From contig NZ_MCIB01000003.1 of NCBI RefSeq assembly GCF_003609645.1, positions 1 to 64,000 of the forward strand: DNA of 64,000 nt, given 5' to 3'. The notes beneath the pieces are model-generated. The model was not told the origin of the DNA, made no database searches, and worked only from the letters and a program-made list of their open reading frames with translations. Position 1 is the first letter of the stretch. Every line of letters starts with the position of its first letter. The DNA is from Thermohalobacter berrensis. GTDB lineage: Bacteria > Bacillota > Clostridia > Tissierellales > Thermohalobacteraceae. The position numbers were made by a program, and so were the translations under genes. Below are positions 10,522 through 20,527 of this stretch, in pieces.

Positions 10522-10893
10522 TTATTCCTCTTCTCCTTCTTCCTTTGCCTGTTCAAATTTTTCCTCTATTTCCTTAGAAACATATATTAGGTTTTCATCA
10601 TCTTCCTCTATTTCAATTTTCTTTTTTTCCTTTTTTGGTAAATTGATTTCAAAATATCCATCTTTAACAGCATCTTTTACTCCATTCATCTGATCTTTTA
10701 CTTTACTTTTCACGTTTTCTACATTTTCTTTAAGCTTTTCTCTTGTTTTATCACCTGAATCTGGGGCTAAAAGCATCCCAGCAATAATACCTACTGCACT
10801 ACCAATTAAAGTTCCTACTGTAACACCTTTAATAAAGTTATCTGTTGACCTTTCTTTATCACTTTCTAAAATTAGATCTATTAATCCTTTCAT
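10522..10893 (-). CDS. YtxH-domain protein
   Basis: Small (123 residues) protein with one hydrophobic glycine-rich segment, GVTVGTLIGSAVGIIAGMLL at about residues 24-43, followed by APDSGDKTREKL and a long charged, probably helical region ending in acidic residues. This is the architecture of YtxH/gas-vesicle-like general stress proteins, likely a single-pass membrane protein with a cytoplasmic coiled coil. Good GGAGGTG site upstream of the ATG. It has its own terminator, so it is monocistronic. Function is not established. Confidence 0.8.
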   Translation of the reverse strand: MKGLIDLILESDKERSTDNFIKGVTVGTLIGSAVGIIAGMLLAPDSGDKTREKLKENVENVKSKVKDQMNGVKDAVKDGYFEINLPKKEKKKIEIEEDDENLIYVSKEIEEKFEQAKEEGEEE

Positions 10894-10955
10894 TTACACA
10901 CCTCCTTTAGTTTATTTATTACCCGAAATAGTAATTTGAATTCAATAATATTATA

Positions 10956-11367
10956 TAAAAAAGTCTTCTATATAAAAACAAAAGATTTTCAAGTAGGTCT
11001 GTAATTTTTCATTCTCAATTGTATTCCTAGTTTTCCATTTTACATTTTCAATTTTTAATTGCTTTTCAAATGCAGTTTTTAGTGAGTAGTGGGTAGTGGT
11101 TAGGTTTGTTGCTGAGGGATTCGTAATACCTTAACATAAAAAAACGCAGACTTTAGTCTGCGCTATACTAGCTTATTTAATTCTCAATTGCTTTTCTAAT
11201 TTAACATTCACAATTTAAAATTTAACATTATGAAATGGGAAAAATTTCCTGCTTCATTAATTCTCAATTGTCAATTGTATTTATCATATTTTACATTTTC
11301 AATTTTTAATTTTTATTTCAATTGTATTTAATTGTTAATTGTCCATTGTAAATTGTTAATTGTATTT
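10956..11367. repeat. Intergenic region of degenerate AT-rich repeats
   Basis: This gene-free stretch starts with a truncated copy (10956-10995) of the 120-bp repeat found at 22882 and 33502. It continues with many imperfect copies of caattgtaaattg-like words and the block ttcacaatttaaaatttaac, which recurs at 28836-28938. A run of near-repeated TAGTGAGTAGTGGGTAG-type words lies around 11080. The terminator of the decarboxylase operon is embedded at 11138. I see no gene here. Confidence 0.6.
11138..11162 (-). terminator. Intrinsic terminator of the succinate-propionate operon
   Basis: Stem cgcagact (11145-11152) with agtctgcg (11155-11162), followed on the minus strand by seven T. It lies about 205 bases beyond the stop codon of the beta subunit gene. 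Confidence 0.8.
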
Positions 11368-12477
11368 CTATCCAAATATATTAAGTAATATTCCTGCAGC
11401 AACTGCTGAACCTATAACCCCTGCAACATTTGGTCCCATTGCATGCATTAATAAAAAGTTTGATGGGTTTGCTTTTTGCCCTTCCTTTTGTACTACCCTT
11501 GCTGCCATTGGCACTGCTGATACTCCTGCTGCTCCTATTAATGGATTTACTTTTCCCTTAGTTAGCTTATGCATTAGCCTTCCAAATAATAATCCTGTTG
11601 CTGTTCCTATTGAAAATGCTATTAATCCTAATACCACTATTTTTATTGTATCTACTGTTAAAAACACATCTGCCTTTGCCTTTGCTCCTACTGTTATACC
11701 AAGTAGTATTGTAACTATGTAAAGAAGTGAATTTTGGGCTGTTTCTGCCAACTTCGGAACTACTCCTGCCTCTCTTATTAAGTTTCCAAACATTAGCATT
11801 CCTATTAATGGTGCTGATGATGGTAATAATAGTATTGTAAATACTGTTACTACTATTGGGAATATTACCTTTTCCTTCTTTGATACTGGTCTTAATTGTT
11901 CCATCTTTATTTTTCTTTGCTCTTCTGTTGTTAATAGTTTCATTATTGGTGGTTGAATTATAGGTACTAATGCCATATATGAGTATGCTGCAACTGCTAT
12001 TGCTCCTAGTAGGTCTGGAGCTAGTTGCGATGTTAAGAATAGTGCTGTTGGTCCATCTGCACCTCCAATTATCCCTATTGACGCTGCCTCCGGCCCTGTG
12101 AATCCTAAAAGTATTGCTCCTATGAATGTAAAGAATATTCCAAACTGGGCTGCTGCACCTAATAGTAGACTCTTTGGATTTGCTATAAGCGGACCAAAGT
12201 CTGTTGCTGCTCCTACACATAAAAATATTAATGGTGGATATAGTCCATTTTCTGTTCCCCAATATATTATCCTTAAAAGTCCGCTCTCTTCCATAACACC
12301 AGAAAGGGGTAGATTAACTAATAGCATTCCGAAACCTATGGGTATTAAAAGATATGGCTCATATTCCTTTTTTATTGCTAGATAAAAGAGTCCACAAGCA
12401 ATTAAAATCATTATTGTCTCTTTTAAAGTTAATGCAGAGATTCCAGTACTTGTCCAAAACTCCTGCAGTATTTCCAT
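11368..12477 (-). CDS. mmdB: Na+-translocating methylmalonyl-CoA decarboxylase, beta subunit
   Basis: Integral membrane subunit that decarboxylates carboxybiotin and exports Na+. About nine or more hydrophobic segments are visible over 369 residues. Family signatures include [32 protein letters not shown] (with the Asp implicated in Na+ binding in this family), and NLIREAGV. The sequence alone fits oxaloacetate, glutaconyl-CoA or methylmalonyl-CoA decarboxylases; the adjacent mutase and epimerase genes favour methylmalonyl-CoA. Last gene of the operon, 27 bases after the carrier subunit. Codon-shifted antisense and alternate-frame ORFs over it are shadows. Confidence 0.93.
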   Translation of the reverse strand: MEILQEFWTSTGISALTLKETIMILIACGLFYLAIKKEYEPYLLIPIGFGMLLVNLPLSGVMEESGLLRIIYWGTENGLYPPLIFLCVGAATDFGPLIANPKSLLLGAAAQFGIFFTFIGAILLGFTGPEAASIGIIGGADGPTALFLTSQLAPDLLGAIAVAAYSYMALVPIIQPPIMKLLTTEEQRKIKMEQLRPVSKKEKVIFPIVVTVFTILLLPSSAPLIGMLMFGNLIREAGVVPKLAETAQNSLLYIVTILLGITVGAKAKADVFLTVDTIKIVVLGLIAFSIGTATGLLFGRLMHKLTKGKVNPLIGAAGVSAVPMAARVVQKEGQKANPSNFLLMHAMGPNVAGVIGSAVAAGILLNIFG

Positions 12478-12504
12478 TGAGGTTACCTCTCTTTCTAACT
12501 ATTT

Positions 12505-12933
12505 TTATTCAAGGGATACTAATGGGTCTTGAGCATTTACTGCCTGACCTTTTGTAACGTTTATTGATACTACCTTTCCATCCCTTGGTGCTACTATTTC
12601 ATTTTCCATCTTCATTGCCTCAAGTATCACTAAAACTTCTCCCTCTTTTACTCTATCATTTTCATTTACCTTTATATCTAATATTGTACCTGGCATTGGT
12701 GCTTTAATTGTTTCAGCACCTTGTGGTACAGATTTAGTTTCTGTTTTTTCTGGCTTTGATTCTTGCTTAGGTTCAGACGGTTTGGCTACTGTCTTTGGTT
12801 TTTCTACTTTAGGTTGTGGCATAACCTTTTTTGGTGAAGTTGTAGTAGCTTTACTAACCGTATTCTCTTTTCCTAATTCTTCTACTTCAACCTCGTAGGT
12901 CTTACCATTTACAGTTATACGATATTTTTTCAT
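12505..12933 (-). CDS. mmdC: Methylmalonyl-CoA decarboxylase, biotin carrier (gamma) subunit
   Basis: Biotinyl carrier that moves CO2 from the alpha to the beta subunit. An N-terminal segment (1-22) is followed by a Lys/Pro/Thr-rich flexible linker (about 25-70) and a biotinyl domain with EAMKMENE, the biotinylated residue being Lys108. Length 142. AAGGAGG ribosome site 8 bases before the ATG. BirA, encoded about 2 kb downstream, should biotinylate it. The linker resembles those of other Na+-pump carrier proteins. Confidence 0.93.
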   Translation of the reverse strand: MKKYRITVNGKTYEVEVEELGKENTVSKATTTSPKKVMPQPKVEKPKTVAKPSEPKQESKPEKTETKSVPQGAETIKAPMPGTILDIKVNENDRVKEGEVLVILEAMKMENEIVAPRDGKVVSINVTKGQAVNAQDPLVSLE

Positions 12934-12952
12934 TGATTAGTCCTCCTTAACC

Positions 12953-13333
12953 TTATAATTTGTTATAAATTTGCTCTTCTCTGCCTGCTTTAGCCCATAT
13001 AGATGTACTTTGAGGAACCCTTCTTATACTTCTAATTTTAATATCTTTTATTGACTTTGATAAATTAGCTGCTATTGCTGCTGCTATAACGGCAATTAAT
13101 TCTTCCTCATCTTCATCAGTCTTATCTTTTTCATTATCCATATTTTTAGTTACTTTTTTATTTTGACTATCCTTTTTAACTACAGTCTTATTGTCCCTTT
13201 TATAGAATACCTTTTCAAATCCACTTATTATGTATGATATTGCTAAAAGTGCTAGAAATACTATTCCCATACTCATTACAGTAATTATCAAAGCTTGAGA
13301 CATTGTTACCTTTTCTCCTAATCCTTCAAACAA
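12953..13333 (-). CDS. mmdD: Methylmalonyl-CoA decarboxylase, delta (OadG-type) subunit
   Basis: Small membrane anchor that assembles the pump. One N-terminal membrane helix (about residues 12-34, ALIITVMSMGIVFLALLAIS) is followed by a charged linker and a C-terminal helix ending in SIWAKAGREEQIYNKL, typical of OadG-family subunits. 126 residues. It starts with TTG behind GAGGTGA. It lies between the alpha and gamma genes, the usual order alpha-delta-gamma-beta. Confidence 0.88.
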   Translation of the reverse strand: MFEGLGEKVTMSQALIITVMSMGIVFLALLAISYIISGFEKVFYKRDNKTVVKKDSQNKKVTKNMDNEKDKTDEDEEELIAVIAAAIAANLSKSIKDIKIRSIRRVPQSTSIWAKAGREEQIYNKL

Positions 13334-13347
13334 TCAACTCACCTCTT

Positions 13348-14895
13348 TTATAGTGGCATATTTCCATGTTTCTTGGCTGGTCTATTTTCCCTCTTACTTG
13401 CTAACATATCAAAAGCATTTATAATTCTTGGTCTACTTTCCTTCGGTTCGATTATACTATCAACAAATCCTCTAGAAGCTGCAACATATGGATTTGCCAC
13501 TGTATCTCTATATTCTTTTATTTTTTCCGCCCTGGTAGTTATAGGATCTTCAGAATTCTTTATTTCTCTCTTAAATATTATATTTGCTGCACCTTCTGGC
13601 CCCATAACAGCTATTTCTGCATTTGGCCAAGCTAATACCATATCCGCTCCCATATCTTTACTACACATTGCTAAATATGAACCACCGTAAGCCTTTCTTG
13701 TTATTAATGTTACCTTTGGAACTGTAGCTTCACTGTAAGCATATAGCATTTTTGCACCATGTCTTATTATTCCACCATATTCTTGGTCTGTTCCCGGTAA
13801 GAATCCAGGTACATCTACTAAATTAAGAATAGGTATATTGTAAGCATCACATGTTCTTATAAATCTTGATGCCTTATCTGCAGCATCTATGTTAAGACAA
13901 CCTGCTAAAAATCTTGGTTGATTTGCAATTACACCTATTGACTTTCCATTTAACCTAATAAAACCAGTTATTATATTCTGTGCAAAATAAGGTTGAACTT
14001 CTAAAAACTCTCCGTTATCAGAAATTGATGTAATAATTTCTTTCATATCATAAGGTTTATTAGGATTTTCTGGGACAATTTCATTTAGTTTATCATCCAT
14101 TCTATTAATATCATCCCCTGTTTCAATTACAGGAGGTTCTTCTAAGTTGTTTGAAGGTAAAAAGCTTAAAAGTCTTCTTACCCTGTTTAAAGTTTCTTCT
14201 TCATTTTCATCTACAAAATGGGCTACTCCACTTACTCTGTTGTGTGTCATTGCTCCACCTAATTCTTCAGCTGATACATCTTCACCTGTTACAGTCTTTA
14301 TAACCTGTGGACCTGTAATAAACATTTTGCTAGTATTTTTAACCATAAATATAAAGTCCGTTAAGGCTGGTGAATAAACTGCTCCACCTGCACATGGTCC
14401 CATAATTACTGATATTTGTGGTATAACTCCTGAACCTATAGAATTTTTATAAAATATCCTTCCATATCCAGCAAGTGCATCAACACCCTCTTGAATTCTA
14501 GCTCCACCAGAATCATTAAGTCCAATTACAGGTGCTCCTGTTTTTAGTGCCATATCCATAATCTTACCTATTTTTGCTGCATGCATTTCACCTAGGGAAC
14601 CGCCCATTACAGTAAAATCTTGAGCAAATACATATACAAGTCTTCCATCTATAGTCCCGTATCCTGTAACAACACCTTCTCCAGGTATTTCTTTTTTATC
14701 AAGACCAAAATTTGTACATCTATGTTTAACAAATGCATCTATTTCAACAAAGCTTCCTTCATCTAAAAGCATATCTATTCTTTCTCTAGCAGTATATTTC
14801 CCTCTTTTATGTTGTTTTTCTATCTTTTCAGGCCCTCCACCGAGCTTTATTTTTTCTATAGATGCGCGCAATTGTTCAATTTTTTCATTGGCCAT
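13348..14895 (-). CDS. mmdA: Methylmalonyl-CoA decarboxylase, alpha (carboxyltransferase) subunit
   Basis: Transfers the carboxyl group of methylmalonyl-CoA to biotin, releasing propionyl-CoA. The two crotonase-like carboxyltransferase halves are evident: [13 protein letters not shown] and [16 protein letters not shown] in the first, [23 protein letters not shown] and [10 protein letters not shown] in the second. 515 residues, standard for the acyl-CoA carboxylase beta-chain family. Alone it could be a propionyl-CoA carboxylase subunit, but no biotin carboxylase is nearby and the Na+ pump subunits follow, so decarboxylation is the likely direction. ATG with GGGGAGG upstream. Confidence 0.94.
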   Translation of the reverse strand: MANEKIEQLRASIEKIKLGGGPEKIEKQHKRGKYTARERIDMLLDEGSFVEIDAFVKHRCTNFGLDKKEIPGEGVVTGYGTIDGRLVYVFAQDFTVMGGSLGEMHAAKIGKIMDMALKTGAPVIGLNDSGGARIQEGVDALAGYGRIFYKNSIGSGVIPQISVIMGPCAGGAVYSPALTDFIFMVKNTSKMFITGPQVIKTVTGEDVSAEELGGAMTHNRVSGVAHFVDENEEETLNRVRRLLSFLPSNNLEEPPVIETGDDINRMDDKLNEIVPENPNKPYDMKEIITSISDNGEFLEVQPYFAQNIITGFIRLNGKSIGVIANQPRFLAGCLNIDAADKASRFIRTCDAYNIPILNLVDVPGFLPGTDQEYGGIIRHGAKMLYAYSEATVPKVTLITRKAYGGSYLAMCSKDMGADMVLAWPNAEIAVMGPEGAANIIFKREIKNSEDPITTRAEKIKEYRDTVANPYVAASRGFVDSIIEPKESRPRIINAFDMLASKRENRPAKKHGNMPL

Positions 14896-14921
14896 TTAAA
14901 ACCCTCCCCAAACTTATTACA

Positions 14922-15323
14922 CTATTTCCTTTCACAAAGTTCTACTAAGACACCATGTGTACTTTTTGGATGTAAAAAGGCAATTTTAGCTCCTCCAGCT
15001 CCATATCTAGGCTTTTCATCTATCATTCTTATTCCCTTTTCCTTCATTTCTTCAATGGCTTTTTCTATATCATCAACTCTAAAGGCTATATGTTGTATAC
15101 CTTCTCCTCTTTTTTCTATGTATCTAGCTATAGGACCTTCCTTATCTGTTGATTCTAAAAGTTCTATTTCAGTATCTCCTATAGGAAGGAAAGCCACTTT
15201 AACCTTTTGATCCTCTACAACTTCCGTACCCTCAAGCTTCATTCCTAATACATCTTTATAAAACTTAAGGGTTTCATCTAAACTTTTAACTGCTACACCA
15301 ATATGATCTACCTTTTTTACCAT
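14922..15323 (-). CDS. mce: Methylmalonyl-CoA epimerase
   Basis: Interconverts the (R) and (S) isomers of methylmalonyl-CoA, connecting the mutase product with the decarboxylase. A VOC-fold protein of 133 residues, beginning [14 protein letters not shown] with the first metal-ligand His at about residue 7, then [13 protein letters not shown] and [14 protein letters not shown], which supply the remaining His and Glu ligands. GGAGGGG ribosome site before the ATG. Located between mutase/meaB and mmdA, 26 bases before the latter. Confidence 0.95.
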   Translation of the reverse strand: MVKKVDHIGVAVKSLDETLKFYKDVLGMKLEGTEVVEDQKVKVAFLPIGDTEIELLESTDKEGPIARYIEKRGEGIQHIAFRVDDIEKAIEEMKEKGIRMIDEKPRYGAGGAKIAFLHPKSTHGVLVELCERK

Positions 15324-15356
15324 TATAAGCCCCTCCTTTAAAATTATGAATATTAT

Positions 15357-16304
15357 TTATTTCTTAACTAAATCAATAATTTTATCCCTAGCTGTATAAG
15401 GATCTAATCTTTTTTCTAGTACATCCTTATATAAACTATCAATTTCATTAGAGTCATTGCTTTTTTTAGCAATCATTGTCATTAGCTTCTCTTTTACTAA
15501 GTTTAATATTTCAAGTTTTATATTTTCCTCTCTTCTAATATGAAATTGACCTGTTTTCACCATATGATTTTTATGGTTTTTTATTTTTTCAATTATATTA
15601 TCAATACCTGTCTTTTCTGTTGCTGAAGCCTTTATAACCGGTGGCCTCCATCCATTGTGTTTTTTAAAGTCAAGCATCATTTCTATTTCAAGTGCTGTTC
15701 TATCAGCACCCTCAAGGTCACTTTTATTAACCACAAATATGTCACCTATTTCCATTACCCCGGCCTTTATTGCCTGTATATCGTCTCCTAAACCAGGTAC
15801 CATAACCATAACTACTGTATCAGCTGTTTTTACTATATCTACTTCAGATTGTCCTACACCTACTGTTTCAACAAAAATATAGTCCGCACCATATATGTCT
15901 AGTACTTTTATAGCACTTTGTGTACCTTTAGAAAGACCTCCTAGATGTCCCCTTGTACCCATACTTCTTATAAACACTCCAGGGTCTGTAGTTAAATCTG
16001 ACATCCGAACTCTATCTCCTAGTATTGAACCTCCAGTAAATGGACTTGTTGGGTCAACTGCTATTATACCTATCTTTTTCCCTTCTTTTCTTAGCATTTT
16101 TGCAAGCTTATCTGTTAATGTACTTTTTCCTCCACCAGGAGGACCAGTAATTCCAATTATGTGTGCATTACCTGTATGCTTATAAAGTTTTTTTAGTATA
16201 TCTACAGCTTCTTTATCTTCATTTTCAACCAAGGAGATAAGACGGGCACATGCCCTCTTATCTCCCTTTAGTAACCTTTCTGCCAATTCCAAATTAAGCA
16301 CCAC
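15357..16304 (-). CDS. meaB: Methylmalonyl-CoA mutase-associated GTPase MeaB
   Basis: G3E GTPase chaperone that protects and reloads the B12 cofactor of methylmalonyl-CoA mutase. Walker A GPPGGGKSTL, VDPTSPFTGGSILGDRVRM, the ETVGVGQSE switch region and NKSD base-recognition motif are all present; the C-terminal helical dimerisation arm follows. 315 residues. Start is uncertain: GTG at 16304 has AGGTG overlapping it, while the TTG at 16292 is 8 bases from AGGTGG and gives a family-like N-terminus. It directly follows the mutase small subunit gene. Confidence 0.95.
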   Translation of the reverse strand: MVLNLELAERLLKGDKRACARLISLVENEDKEAVDILKKLYKHTGNAHIIGITGPPGGGKSTLTDKLAKMLRKEGKKIGIIAVDPTSPFTGGSILGDRVRMSDLTTDPGVFIRSMGTRGHLGGLSKGTQSAIKVLDIYGADYIFVETVGVGQSEVDIVKTADTVVMVMVPGLGDDIQAIKAGVMEIGDIFVVNKSDLEGADRTALEIEMMLDFKKHNGWRPPVIKASATEKTGIDNIIEKIKNHKNHMVKTGQFHIRREENIKLEILNLVKEKLMTMIAKKSNDSNEIDSLYKDVLEKRLDPYTARDKIIDLVKK

Positions 16305-16310
16305 CTAATT

Positions 16311-16715
16311 TTAAGAGGATTTTTTCACGCTATTCTCTATATACTCTATAACCTCAGTTGTAGAAGTTCCAGGAGTGAATATTTCTGCTATTCCTGCTTC
16401 CTTTAGACCTGGAATATCATCTTCTGGTATAACACCTCCGCCTATGATCAAGATATCATCTGCATTTTGGTCCTTTAATAGCTTTACTACTTTTGGAAAT
16501 AGATGATTATGTGCACCTGATAATATACTCATGGCTACAACATCAACATCCTCTTGGATTGCTGCGGCTGCTATTTGCTCTGGTGTTTGTCTTAATCCAG
16601 TATATATAACTTCCATACCAGCATCCCTTAAAGCTCTAGCTATAACTTTAGCCCCTCTATCATGTCCATCAAGGCCAGGCTTAGCAACTAATACCCTAAT
16701 TGGTTTTTCACTCAT
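16311..16715 (-). CDS. Methylmalonyl-CoA mutase, B12-binding small subunit
   Basis: Stand-alone cobalamin-binding domain (134 residues) of a two-subunit methylmalonyl-CoA mutase. The B12 motif DGHDRG (with the axial His) lies near residue 17, followed by the S-x-L segment [15 protein letters not shown] and the glycine loop [20 protein letters not shown] precedes the ATG. It follows the catalytic subunit by 34 bases. This split form is common in clostridia and archaea. Confidence 0.95.
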   Translation of the reverse strand: MSEKPIRVLVAKPGLDGHDRGAKVIARALRDAGMEVIYTGLRQTPEQIAAAAIQEDVDVVAMSILSGAHNHLFPKVVKLLKDQNADDILIIGGGVIPEDDIPGLKEAGIAEIFTPGTSTTEVIEYIENSVKKSS

Positions 16716-16749
16716 TATTTAACCTCCTCTTAATCAGTTAGTTATACAA

Positions 16750-18429
16750 TTAAAGAATAATTGACTGTTGATATTCACCGAATTCTTCTCTTAATACTCC
16801 GCAGATTTCCCCTAAAGTAGCATAGGCTTTAACTGCATCTAGAATATATGGCATTGTATTTTCACTACCTTGTGCAGCTGTCCTTAAAGCTTCTAATGAA
16901 GCCTTTACTTTTTCATTATCCCTTTCTTCTTTTAAGTTTTCTAATTTCTCTCTTTGAAGTCTCTCTACCTCAGGGTCTACCTTTAATATATCTTTTGGTG
17001 GTTCTTCATCTATTTGATATTTATTAACCCCAACTACTATTCTCTTTCCACTTTCTACTTCTTTTTGATAGTCATAAGCACTTTCTTGTATCTCTTTTTG
17101 TACATACCCCTTCTCAATAGCCTTTGGTGAACCTCCAAGTTCATCAATTTTCTCTATATATTTAGCTGCCTCTTCTTCTATTTTATTTGTTAAGCTTTCC
17201 ACATAGTATGAGCCTGCAAGTGGATCTATAGTTTCAGTTACACCACTTTCGTGTGCTACTATCTGTTGTGTTCTTAATGCAATTCTAACAGACTCCTCTG
17301 TAGGAAGAGCTAATGCTTCGTCTCTGGAATTTGTATGAAGTGATTGTGTCCCACCTAATACAGCAGCAAGGGTCTGTATAGTAACACGAATTATATTATT
17401 ATCAGGCTGTTGTGCAGTAAGTGTTGAACCTGCAGTTTGTGTATGGAACTTCATTCTCATTGATTTTGGATTCTTAGCCTTAAATCTTTCCTTCATAATC
17501 TTTGCCCATAATCTTCTTGCTGCTCTAAATTTTGCAACTTCTTCTAATAGGTCATTATGAGCATTAAAGAAGAATGATAATCTTGGAGCAAAGGAATCCA
17601 CATCTAATCCAGCATCTATAGCTGCCTGTACATAAGCTATCCCGTTAGCAAGTGTAAAGGCAACTTCTTGAACTGCACTAGAACCAGCCTCTCTTATGTG
17701 ATAACCACTTATACTAATAGTGTTCCATTTAGGTACATTTTTTGAGCAATACTCGAAAATATCAGTTATAAGTCTCATAGATGGTTGTGGTGGGAATATG
17801 TAAGTTCCCCTAGCAATATATTCCTTTAATATATCATTTTGAATAGTTCCCCTTAGCTTATCTTGAGATACGCCCTGTTTTTCGGCAACAGCAATATACA
17901 TTGCCAACAACACTGCAGCAGGTGCATTTATTGTCATTGAAGTACTAACCTTATCCAAAGGTATTCCGTCAAAAAGAATTTCCATATCTTTAAGTGAATC
18001 TATTGCAACTCCTACTTTCCCAACTTCTCCTTCAGCTAATGGATGGTTTGAATCATATCCAATTTGTGTTGGAAGGTCAAATGCAACACTTAGTCCTGTC
18101 TGTCCCTGTTCTAATAGATATTTATATCTCTTGTTAGATTCCTCAGCAGTTGCATATCCAGCATACTGCCTCATAGTCCAAAGTCTACCTCTGTACATAG
18201 TAGGTTGAACGCCTCTAGTATATGGATACTGCCCTGGAAATCCTAGCTCTTCATTATAATCAAAATCTTTAACGTCTTCTGGTGTGTATAGTCGTTTTAC
18301 TTCATCCCCTGATCCTGTTCTAAATTTTTCTTTTCTCTCTGGAAACCTTGAAATAGTCTTAGATAAAGTGGTTTCCTGCCATTCCTTTTTTGAGTTTCTT
18401 ATTTTTTCCAATTTTTCATCTTCAAACAT
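16750..18429 (-). CDS. Methylmalonyl-CoA mutase, catalytic large subunit
   Basis: TIM-barrel subunit that isomerises succinyl-CoA to (R)-methylmalonyl-CoA with adenosylcobalamin. Clear family segments: [20 protein letters not shown] with the following [27 protein letters not shown] and [15 protein letters not shown]. It lacks the fused B12 domain, which is encoded separately next door; length 559 matches split enzymes. ATG with AAGGGGGC upstream. A 234-base gap separates it from the CoA-transferase gene and contains an inverted repeat, so it may also have its own promoter. Confidence 0.96.
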   Translation of the reverse strand: MFEDEKLEKIRNSKKEWQETTLSKTISRFPERKEKFRTGSGDEVKRLYTPEDVKDFDYNEELGFPGQYPYTRGVQPTMYRGRLWTMRQYAGYATAEESNKRYKYLLEQGQTGLSVAFDLPTQIGYDSNHPLAEGEVGKVGVAIDSLKDMEILFDGIPLDKVSTSMTINAPAAVLLAMYIAVAEKQGVSQDKLRGTIQNDILKEYIARGTYIFPPQPSMRLITDIFEYCSKNVPKWNTISISGYHIREAGSSAVQEVAFTLANGIAYVQAAIDAGLDVDSFAPRLSFFFNAHNDLLEEVAKFRAARRLWAKIMKERFKAKNPKSMRMKFHTQTAGSTLTAQQPDNNIIRVTIQTLAAVLGGTQSLHTNSRDEALALPTEESVRIALRTQQIVAHESGVTETIDPLAGSYYVESLTNKIEEEAAKYIEKIDELGGSPKAIEKGYVQKEIQESAYDYQKEVESGKRIVVGVNKYQIDEEPPKDILKVDPEVERLQREKLENLKEERDNEKVKASLEALRTAAQGSENTMPYILDAVKAYATLGEICGVLREEFGEYQQSIIL

Positions 18430-18564
18430 CTTTAAGCCCCCTTATAACTTAATTAAGCCTCCAAGGGAAATGTTTTCCCATAATTTAAATAATAAAAATT
18501 CCTCACTTATAGCCTATTACATTAAAAATAGTAATGCAATATTTATTTCAAATTTTTTAAATTT

Positions 18565-18580
18565 TGAAACTATTGTTTCA
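18565..18580. promoter_or_regulatory. Inverted repeat upstream of the mutase gene, possible operator
   Basis: TGAAAC and GTTTCA are separated by 4 bases in the 234-base gap between the CoA-transferase and mutase genes. It has the shape of a regulator binding site but matches no operator I can name. Confidence 0.25.
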
Positions 18581-18663
18581 CATTATAAGTTATTCTATAG
18601 TTTTTTAATTATTCCTTTAATGATTTTCATAAAAAAATTAAATTTTGTTAATAACTAACATTG

Positions 18664-20163
18664 TTATATTTTCATACTTCCTGTTTCTAAGTATCTTTTA
18701 TGCCAAGATAAAGCATCTTCTATTATATGAGGTGTATGTTTATATTTACTATTTTTTACAGCTTGATTATAATATTCTTTTAACATATCTTTATAATCAG
18801 GATGAGAACAATTCTCTATTATTTTCTCAGCCTTTTCCTTTGGACTTAGTCCTCTTAAGTCTGCTACACCTTGTTCAGTAACAATTACATGAACATCATG
18901 CTCTGTATGGTCAATATGTGAAACCATAGGTACAATAGATGATATGTCCCCATTTTTTGCTATAGACTGAGTTGTAAATATTGAAAGATAAGCATTTCTT
19001 GTAAAGTCCCCTGATCCTCCAATACCATTCATCATTCTACTTCCCATTATATTTGTTGAGTTTACATTCCCAAATATATCTACCTCTATAGCTGTATTCA
19101 TAGCTATAATTCCTAATCTTCTAATAACTTCTGGATTATTACTTATTTCTTGTGGCCTTAATATTATATTTCCTCTATAATCTTTAAATTTTTCATAAAA
19201 GTCCTCTAATCTTTCCGGTGATATTGTAAGGGATGTTCCTGATGCAAATTTTATTTTTCCTGCTTCTAAAAGATCAAACACTGAATCCTGCAATACTTCT
19301 GAATAAATTAATAAGTCTTCAAATTTACTATCTAATAAGCCCCCTAATACTGCATTTGCTACACTTCCTACTCCCGATTGAAGTGGAAGAAGTTTTTCAG
19401 GAAGTCTACCATGCTTTACCTCATTTTCAAGAAAGTCTATTAAATGTCCAGCCATTCTCTTAGCAATATCATCTATTGGACTTACTTTCCTAGTATTATC
19501 TTTAATATCTGTTATAACAATAGCAGCAATTTTATCCTTATCACATGGAATAAAAGTAGTTCCTATTCTATCTTCAACCTTCTCTATTGGAATAGGTTTT
19601 CTATATGGTGGATTTGCAGGACTATATAAATCATGTACTCCTTCGAGCTCTAGTGGTTGGCTAGTATTTATCTCTACAATTACCTTATCAGCCTTCTCAA
19701 CAAACACGTTGGAATTTCCTATAGAGGTTGATGGAACTATTCCACCCTCTTCTGTAATTGCTACTGCTTCAACTAAAGCTATATCTATTTTCCCGAAAAA
19801 ACCGTACTTTACCCATTGGGGAACATGACTTAAATGCATATCTGCATACTCAATATCTCCATTGTTTATTCCATCCCTACAGCTTTTATTAGTTTGATAT
19901 GGATATCTTCTTGTCATAACACCAGTTCTAGCCAGTTCACCATCTAATTCATCACCAACTGATGCTCCCGTTATTATGGATATTTCAACTTTTTCCCCTT
20001 TTTTAGCCCTTTCCGACAGTGCCTTAGGAACAGCTTTAGGATAACCAGCAGGTGTAAATCCGCTTGTTCCTACTATCATTCCGTCTTTAAAAATTTCAGC
20101 AGCTTCTTCGGCTGTCATAATTTTATCTTTTAATCTAGAACATCTTATCCTTTCATCTAGCAT
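18664..20163 (-). CDS. Acetyl-CoA hydrolase/transferase family, probable propionyl-CoA:succinate CoA-transferase
   Basis: Would move CoA from propionyl-CoA to succinate, closing the cycle that starts from succinate. Family features: GTSGFTPAGYPKAVPKALSE near the N-terminus, EVDIFGNVNST with the expected catalytic Glu, and GGSGDFTRNAYLS. I chose ATG at 20163 (about 499 residues), behind GGAGTGGGGG; an upstream start at 20208 would overlap the preceding gene. Substrate is inferred from the operon; acetate or butyrate CoA-transferases share this fold. Confidence 0.9.
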   Translation of the reverse strand: MLDERIRCSRLKDKIMTAEEAAEIFKDGMIVGTSGFTPAGYPKAVPKALSERAKKGEKVEISIITGASVGDELDGELARTGVMTRRYPYQTNKSCRDGINNGDIEYADMHLSHVPQWVKYGFFGKIDIALVEAVAITEEGGIVPSTSIGNSNVFVEKADKVIVEINTSQPLELEGVHDLYSPANPPYRKPIPIEKVEDRIGTTFIPCDKDKIAAIVITDIKDNTRKVSPIDDIAKRMAGHLIDFLENEVKHGRLPEKLLPLQSGVGSVANAVLGGLLDSKFEDLLIYSEVLQDSVFDLLEAGKIKFASGTSLTISPERLEDFYEKFKDYRGNIILRPQEISNNPEVIRRLGIIAMNTAIEVDIFGNVNSTNIMGSRMMNGIGGSGDFTRNAYLSIFTTQSIAKNGDISSIVPMVSHIDHTEHDVHVIVTEQGVADLRGLSPKEKAEKIIENCSHPDYKDMLKEYYNQAVKNSKYKHTPHIIEDALSWHKRYLETGSMKI

Positions 20164-20182
20164 ATATCCCCCACTCCTTTTT

Positions 20183-20515
20183 TTAATCATCACAATATCT
20201 ATTTTCAATTATTTGTATATATTTTTCATTACAAATCTTACATGCAGAAATTAAGGCCTTTTTTGCAGATCCAAAATACTGTCTTTTAAGTTTGTCTTCT
20301 ATTTTTTCAAAATTATTTAGACTTTCCCCAATTAAAAGCTCTCTTACAAAACTTTGGGCTACTCTAGTAACTAATGAACAATCTGCATCTAGTATTTTAC
20401 CTGTTTCTTTATCTACCAAAAGACCTATAGCTATAACGTCATAAAGCTTATTTGCTGTAATTCCCTGTGGTAATTTTGCATACCCACTTATAAACATCTT
20501 ATTTTCAGACAACAA
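20183..20515 (-). CDS. DUF3870 protein
   Basis: Small 110-residue protein of a conserved clostridial family of unknown function. Visible features: FISGYAKLPQGITANKLYDV, a beta-strand-rich centre VIAIGLLVDKETGKILDADC, and a C-terminal KKALISACKICNEKY with two Cys. No membrane segment. Starts with TTG behind GGAGGTGAT. It sits between the transporter and the CoA-transferase in a tightly packed operon, so a role in handling the same metabolites is possible, but this is only context. Confidence 0.8.
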   Translation of the reverse strand: MLSENKMFISGYAKLPQGITANKLYDVIAIGLLVDKETGKILDADCSLVTRVAQSFVRELLIGESLNNFEKIEDKLKRQYFGSAKKALISACKICNEKYIQIIENRYCDD

Positions 20516-20527
20516 ATCACCTCCAAT

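Noticed and set aside
11000-11367. CRISPR array suggested by many short repeated words
   Set aside because: Repeats are irregular, overlapping and AT-rich with no constant spacing or unique spacers.
11567-12262. 231-codon minus-strand ORF in another frame of mmdB
   Set aside because: Composition (Asn/Ser/Arg-rich, no domains) is that of a frame shadow, and mmdB is intact in the overlapping frame.
12505-12933. Carrier and alpha subunit as a pyruvate or oxaloacetate carboxylase system
   Set aside because: No biotin carboxylase in the operon and no pyruvate-binding domain in the alpha subunit; the Na+ pump subunits and mutase genes fit methylmalonyl-CoA decarboxylase.
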